Positions 57,670 to 64,000 of a stretch of 64,000 nucleotides of DNA are shown here, one piece after another (the first letter of the stretch is position 1; each line of letters starts with the position of its first letter). The stretch covers positions 37,862,571-37,926,570 of the forward strand of contig OZ023213.1 of assembly GCA_963995525.1 (NCBI GenBank), read 5' to 3'. Position numbers and translations under genes: made by a program. The notes beneath the pieces were generated by a model, which saw only the letters and a program-made list of their open reading frames with translations, did not search any database and was not told the origin of the DNA. Source of the stretch: Escarpia spicata (lineage: Eukaryota; Annelida; Polychaeta; Sabellida; Siboglinidae).

Positions 57670-57689
57670 TGTTTCACCCCGTCAACCAA

Positions 57690-57702
57690 GGGTCAAAGGT
57701 CA
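57690..57702 (+). promoter_or_regulatory. DR1-type nuclear-receptor motif
   Basis: GGGTCAAAGGTCA: two AGGTCA-like half sites with one base between. This matches the DR1 pattern bound by HNF4/RXR/COUP-TF-type receptors. A single motif match, so only suggestive. Confidence 0.35.
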
Positions 57703-59640
57703 CACGGCGACATCTCCACTGCTATCTGCGAAATGACATTTTCGCTGCTTTATCGAGGTCCACAACTGTTTAGACACCTGTGATCTCGACTCGGGACTGT
57801 CATGGTGCCAGTGGGCCCTAAAACGTTCCCAAGTTGCGGGCGCGTCGTGTTACCCTACGTAAATACCTCTTATGACCTCGACTCTTGGTGCGGCAATTGG
57901 CAGTCGGAGAAGGCTTTTTGTCGAGAGGCGTTAAACCAATATTAACGTCCATCGGCCATTACTGAATGAATCCATATGAAAATAGCGTTTTAGTGTGATG
58001 TGTGAATGTTTTTCGAGCACATTTACATGGGTAATGTTGATCCAGTGAATATTAAATGTACTACTGCACTAGATCTTTCAGGAGGTACCAATAAATATGC
58101 GCTAGTCGCTCGCGTATTCGCACAGTGGGTATTTTGCAAAACGCACCAATATTTAAAAATTCACCACCAGATTGGTACAAAATTGAGGGGTATCAGGTTT
58201 TGGTGGATTTTTATGAAATATTAGGTATGAAGATTTCTCGAATAATTCACCTGAGCTCAGCTAATTCATGCGCTAAGAAAGTATAAAGAAAGTATGTGGG
58301 TAGCTTAATCATCCAGCAGAGGATAGGTTATAATGGCCGCAATTGTCAAATATATCTCACCACATAAACCTCCCTGTTAGCTGGGTAGGTGTCCATCTGC
58401 CTCCAATACTATTGTTCTGTCAATTACACTTGTGTAGAATCCCGGCCTGTCTCGAATTTGCCGTTTTAATTACCTGTTTGGTCTAGATGCTATTTCACGT
58501 CGTTTCATGCATATTATTTGTGTTTAAAATATTGTATTTTAGGGCACTTCGAGGTCCAAATGTTAAATAGCGCTACGGTTTGCGCCAGTCTGCGCCTCTG
58601 AAATGACCGATGCAACAGCATGTTGATGCAAATCAAAGCGTTATTTGGACTTCAAACGTGACATAAACATATTATTATATTATAAGATGGTATGCCTGGG
58701 ACGACTAGGACTGATGCCATGGCATGTACGCATTGAGCTATCATGTAGTTGCAATGAAAGATTCGAGGTGGGCCCGGATTCATACAAGTGCCCATGCAAT
58801 TTTCCGCCAACACACGACACGTAATACTCTGGCATACGGCCGCACGCCCTACCATCACAATGCGACATTAAAAACAATTATGAGTCACACGTAATCACAA
58901 TACACCGTAAATGCGCCATTTCGTCGATCTATTGTTAATACAGATGAACCTTTATTATCACTACTTAGGCCCCAAATGTTTCTTGTACTATGTGACATTA
59001 ATCCTTACGTATTACGACAATAATAATAAACGTATTGGACCATAAATACGATAGTTTAACCTTATTTATACTGGTATTCATGGAGTATGATTGGAATAAA
59101 CGTTAGAGAAATACCACAGACTGCTGTATTAATTATTGTTTATTTAATTAAAGTCAGATGCAGATGCGTATTGCAGATGCATTTTTTATGAAGCATGTTT
59201 GATTTACAGTAATTTCTGTAATAAAATATTAGATCTACAGGATAGTATTATCAGTGAAAAACACAGATATATTACCTTCTTTCATGGTGAGAAAATTAAT
59301 TACAATAAAATTCTGCTTCTAAGGCAGCTAGTGCAACAAGTGGCCAATATATTAATTTAATGTTCCATTTTATGAAATATAGCTTATTCGCCGAATTCCT
59401 CTTGCGTGATTAACCTTTTACTAAATTACCAAAAGGCGTATCTCGCTTTGTGCCCCCGTTATCGGGCGGTGTATTTACACTAAGCAGGATAGGGCGAAGC
59501 AAATATTCATAAATTATTATGATACACAATACAACACCACCCGGCTATTATTTGTCTTTGGTTAGTCAGATCAGAGGCCACCCCACGTCTGTCAGTTATA
59601 TAAATGAAGAGAATACTAGGCATATGTTTCGTGTGTGTGT

Positions 59641-60390
<750 letters not shown>

Positions 60391-61667
60391 TTCGGTTGTT
60401 GTTTATATGAAGTTGTCTTCAAACGTTTTGCGAAATGTCTCAAAATATATTAGATAAAACGTTGTGTTTGCTGTAATGTTGGATTTACCACTCACAGGAC
60501 TAAACATTTGTCAACGTAGTCTCGGGTTTAACGAGTCCCAAGAATGACTAATCATTGGACCAACTTCGGTCACTTTCCGCCACGTTTCTTGTTGGTTGAT
60601 GATCGTCGAAACAGTTGAGGCGACACACATTGGGGAGTGTGGTTTTTCCATCATCGCTACATGGGAACGTGGGCGTGGCGGTTGGGATTACGGGGAACGG
60701 CGATTACAGACATATCACTTACACGTTGGTTTGTATTGAGAGCTTTACGACATAACCGTACGCTGCCATTCATTTATGCTACGCCGCACAGAAATGCAGA
60801 CTACAGACTATATTCACTATTATTGATTTCCCAATTGAAACATACGCTAAACACGAGCAAGGCAATTCCACAGGGTTACCACACGAACAATTACGACTCA
60901 TTCACTAACCGAAACTGTATACTTTTATTTACGTCTTGTCACCCACCTACCGTATCGTTTTCGTGAGATCCTGCAATTTGTTTTCGAGATAATCAACGTG
61001 GAAGATGCTTCCCGTCGTTTCTCGCCCAAACTAGTTGGACGTTATCTTCTTACGCGGGAAATCATTCCATCACTGACACGTATATGTGCAACCAGACAGC
61101 TGAAGGGGTCATGTTCTAGTTAGACTTCATGTCCTTTGCACGAAGAAAAGTGCTGTGTATTTTTGAGAAATTATTTTTTTACAAAATTCACATGCTGTGA
61201 CATAAGTGCATTTGAGTAGGGAGATTTTCATGTGTGATTGTAGAAGGTGTTGACTGTAAAATAGTGGATTACTAGATGATTTGAATAAGCGGAAGGATAT
61301 TTGGCAGCAATTTGTCTGAGTGACCTGTTTGCGGAGTAATTCTTGCCGGCATTTGTAAATATTGACGGGTGTCACACATACAGGCATTTTACGAGAGCTG
61401 GAAGTATAGAGTTTATAGGTCACGTTTCCTTATAATCAGACAAAACGTTAACATGGTCGCTTATGGGAAAACCAACAGTGGGCTGACCCCTGAAGCACAA
61501 CTGTCGCTGAGCCCAAATTCAGAACCACGCGACGCCACAGTGTTTAGAACATCCGGTGTGCCATTGGGAGAACCCTGGGTTAGATTCGTCTTGCTTCAGT
61601 TTCGAAGCATTGGCAATTTCATACATTCCACGTTGCGTCACTTCATTTGGCTTTATAAATGAGTACA

Positions 61668-61872
61668 CTTTATTAATGTATACAGTGATGGACATATTTG
61701 AACGAATTGTCTTCGAGGAGTAATTGCTGAGTGGCTGAATTCTTCCCATAGAAGTCGAGACGGTGTCCGAATGAACTGGTCTATCAGGGGGTGAAAAGTA
61801 TATATTAAAGTACTTTGCGCACTAAGTACTAATGACTGGAAATGGCGCTATATAAGAACTTACCCTTACCTT
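61668..61872 (+). mobile_element. SINE, copy 4
   Basis: Diverged body (GAACGAATTGTCTTCGAGG, GACGGTGTCCGAATGAACTG) and tail GGCGCTATATAAGAACTTAC. Confidence 0.8.
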
Positions 61873-62239
61873 CTTACTATTTGTCTACCAATAACCCCGC
61901 TGACCACGTGATGTTTGTTCTACCACTGACAGACGTCTGTGACATCTTCAACGAAGACGCTAACAACTATCGCCGAGAATAACTGGTATTTCCAGAGACC
62001 CTTTACATCGACTTAACGACAGACAAAAACGAGTTGGCCTTTGCTGTTTGAATTCGTCATGTTTTCACTTAGCTATTAGGCCTAATAAGGTGCTATTGGT
62101 AGGCCTACTATCACAGGTGACCTCCCGTCTGCTTTTGGGCCATCCTCCTACCTTGTTAAAAGTTTTACTTAGAACCAACATCCCACCTTCAATGCCAAAA
62201 TGCAAAATACCTGGTAATTAAGTGGAGTTGCAAAGTTGG

Positions 62240-63800
62240 CAACATTAGTTTAACAAGATTTAACAAGATTGCCACCCAGAGAATTAACTCTAGGTGGCAG
62301 GTGGACAAGGAAGCCATTTGGCTTATCGAGATTCCAACCCTTTTATCTATGTGTATCCCGCCCTTCTGAGGTATGTGTCGATTTTATTGTTAAACATATT
62401 CACGCTACTAGCACCCACACAATCAGCAGATAATATGTTCCATTCATGTACAGTCCTTTGTGAAAATGAGAACTTTCTTATATCTAATCTACACTGCTCC
62501 TTTGCTAATGTAACTTCATGTCCTCTAGTCCTTCTATCTTTCTTAACTGAGAAAAAATATTTCTATCAATATTTTCATAACCATTTATTATTTTAAACAC
62601 TTCTATCTGATCTCCTCTCAAACTCCTGGTCTCTAGTGTTGTTAAACCACATCCTTTTAGGCGAATTTCATAACTAAGATCCCTCCGTTTTGGTATCAAT
62701 TTAGTCGCTCTCCTCTGTACTCATTCTAGCATATATATGTGTCCTTCTTGCGATATGGCCTCCATGCTTGTATACAATATTATAAATGAGGCCTCACTAT
62801 TGTTTTGTACAGCGGTATTATTAATCCAAGGATTTAATTTCCCTTTGAAGCTGCAATTCCGCACAGCTCTGAAACCTTCATATCAGCTCTAATGGTTAAC
62901 CCTAAGTCCTTTTCTTTTACACTAGTACTTAGTACAGTACCCCCCATTGTATATTCTACATCTTCGTTCCCATGTCCTGTGTGGAGGCATTTACATTTCC
63001 CAAAATTGAACAGCATTTGCCACTTTTCAGACCATTTTATCAACCTGTCAAGATCATCTTGTAAATGTTGTCTATCTCCATCACTTTTAATCTTTCTAAA
63101 CACTTTTGTATCATCCGCAAATTTCAACACCTTGCTTGTTATTTCATCTCCAAATCGTTGATATATATTAAGAATAATATAGGTCCTAGTACTGATCCCT
63201 GTGGTACCCCACTCAATACCGATTTCCAGTTTGAAGCCTCCCCATCAATTACTACACGTTGTCTTATGTTAATCAGCCATTTTTCTATCCAGTTTATTTA
63301 CCATTTCCTATGCCATGGGCCTTTAGTTTAAGCAGTAATCTTTGATGTGGTACTTTGTCGAAAGCTTTTTGAAAATCTAAGTAGATGGTATCTACTGGTG
63401 ATCGTTCATCTACCCACTTAGTGATGTCTTCCAAAAAACATAACATATTTGTTAAGCATGACCTCGCTTTAAAAAACCCATGTTGAGATGAGTTTATCAA
63501 GTTATGTTTAACAAGAAAATCCACCATGTGATCTTTAATTAGTCTTTCTAATAATTTGCAAATCACTGATGTTAAACTCACTGGTCTATAGTTCTCTGAC
63601 TTGTTTCTCGAACCTTTTTTAAATAACGGTATAATGTTTGCCTCTTTCCATTCTAAAGGAACCACTCCCTCTTCTAATGACAAATTGAAAACTGCTGCAA
63701 GCGGTACGCTAATTTGTTGTACAATTTCCAATAGTAGGTGATTTACTATCCTTCATAGCCCTTATTTTCTTAGCTACCATTTCCGGGTTTAATGGAAATA
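62240..63800 (-). mobile_element. Jockey-superfamily LINE, 5' truncated
   Basis: Minus-strand copy of the left-edge family. It starts at CCCGGAAATGGTAGCTAAG (63797), just upstream of the RT, with a short deletion near 63735, and ends in the AATCTTGTTA tandem tail (62249-62270). It carries the RT with KFADDTKVF intact. Confidence 0.92.
62350..63795 (-). pseudogene. LINE reverse transcriptase
   Basis: Minus-strand frames: QQISVPLAAVFNLSLEEGVV, IPLFKKGSRNKSENYRPVSL, GFFKARSCLTNMLCFLEDIT, VDTIYLDFQKAFDKVPHQRL (motif A, 63731-63294); KFADDTKVFRKIKSDGDRQH, EKWQMLFNFGKCKCLHTGHG, KDLGLTIRADMKVSELCGIA (63130-62834); PKRRDLSYEIRLKGCGLTTL, GDQIEVFKIINGYENIDRNI (62699-62505). Catalytic residues are kept; frameshifts near 63290, 62830 and 62700 break it. 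Confidence 0.9.
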
Positions 63801-63952
63801 TAAAAATAACAGTTGTTTTCTCGGTGAGTTTACGTAATGATTGCCACCATTACTGTGAACCTGCGACGACGCACTGACGTCATATTTGCGTAATTTGACA
63901 ATGGCCACCGTCGTTGCCACAATTGATGTACCCAGCACGTCGCCGTTTGCTT

Positions 63953-63998
63953 ACGTCACAATCGAATTTTTGCGCGTGACCTCCGTCAAGCTATACAC
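63953..63998 (+). repeat. Partial repeat shared with MITE at 48.2 kb
   Basis: TTACGTCACAATCGAATTTT, TGCGCGTGACCTCCGTCAAG matches 48209-48255. The copy continues past the window end. Confidence 0.8.
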
Positions 63999-64000
63999 GT

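Overview
The window is animal nuclear DNA: large introns with GT-AG splice sites, no operons, abundant non-LTR and LTR retrotransposons, tRNA-type SINEs, DNA transposons and long microsatellites. The repeat families (RTE, CR1/L2, jockey-superfamily LINEs, compact Ty3/gypsy elements, a SINE with a GCGCTATATAAGAACTTA tail) suggest a marine invertebrate, perhaps a deuterostome or a mollusc; I cannot name the species. The only recognisable host gene is a four-transmembrane LHFPL-family gene on the + strand (exon 1 at 51970-52128, exon 2 at 55380-55587). Its remaining exons are not visible here.

Layout. 1-2250: decayed jockey-superfamily LINE (+). 4889-11040: RTE LINE (+) split by the 5' part of a Ty3/gypsy element (6290-8919). 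12303-13472: a 389-codon open frame joining a LINE endonuclease start to a reverse-transcriptase end (-). 13.7-16.7 kb: SINE, 76-bp and 60-bp tandem repeats, a stray gag piece. 18490-20583: gypsy remnant (-) carrying a nested inverted-repeat element. 20970-21470: HECT-domain fragment (+), abutted by a LINE 3' end (-). 23130-25835: second RTE (-).

25998-35602: the most interesting region. Long diverged inverted repeats (about 490 and 350 bp) enclose a broken gene (-) for a protein that I recall as widespread but uncharacterised in animals. It has transposase-like Asp motifs. Ten in-frame 63-bp copies expand one segment of it, and a 5.8-kb LTR element (27854-33611) is nested inside. I read the whole as a candidate DNA transposon of an undescribed or poorly described type.

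37.7-48.5 kb: LINE scraps, an almost complete CR1/L2 element (39517-42508, -) head-to-head with another LINE end, a complete RT-less gypsy derivative with LTRs and a TATAA target duplication (43250-45961), a ~100-bp inverted pair 9.9 kb apart, and a TA-flanked MITE (48169-48466). 50.0-50.95 kb: CR1/L2 3' end. 51.1-64 kb: CpG-rich promoter region and the 5' part of the LHFPL gene, with a huge (AGT)n/(ATT)n tract just before exon 2, a 740-bp CT/TA/C tract at 59.64 kb, SINEs, and a second copy (-) of the left-edge LINE at 62.24-63.80 kb.

Apart from LHFPL the coding regions are mobile-element genes, nearly all broken. They interact mainly by nesting: elements inserted into elements, with later deletions joining frames of unrelated origin.
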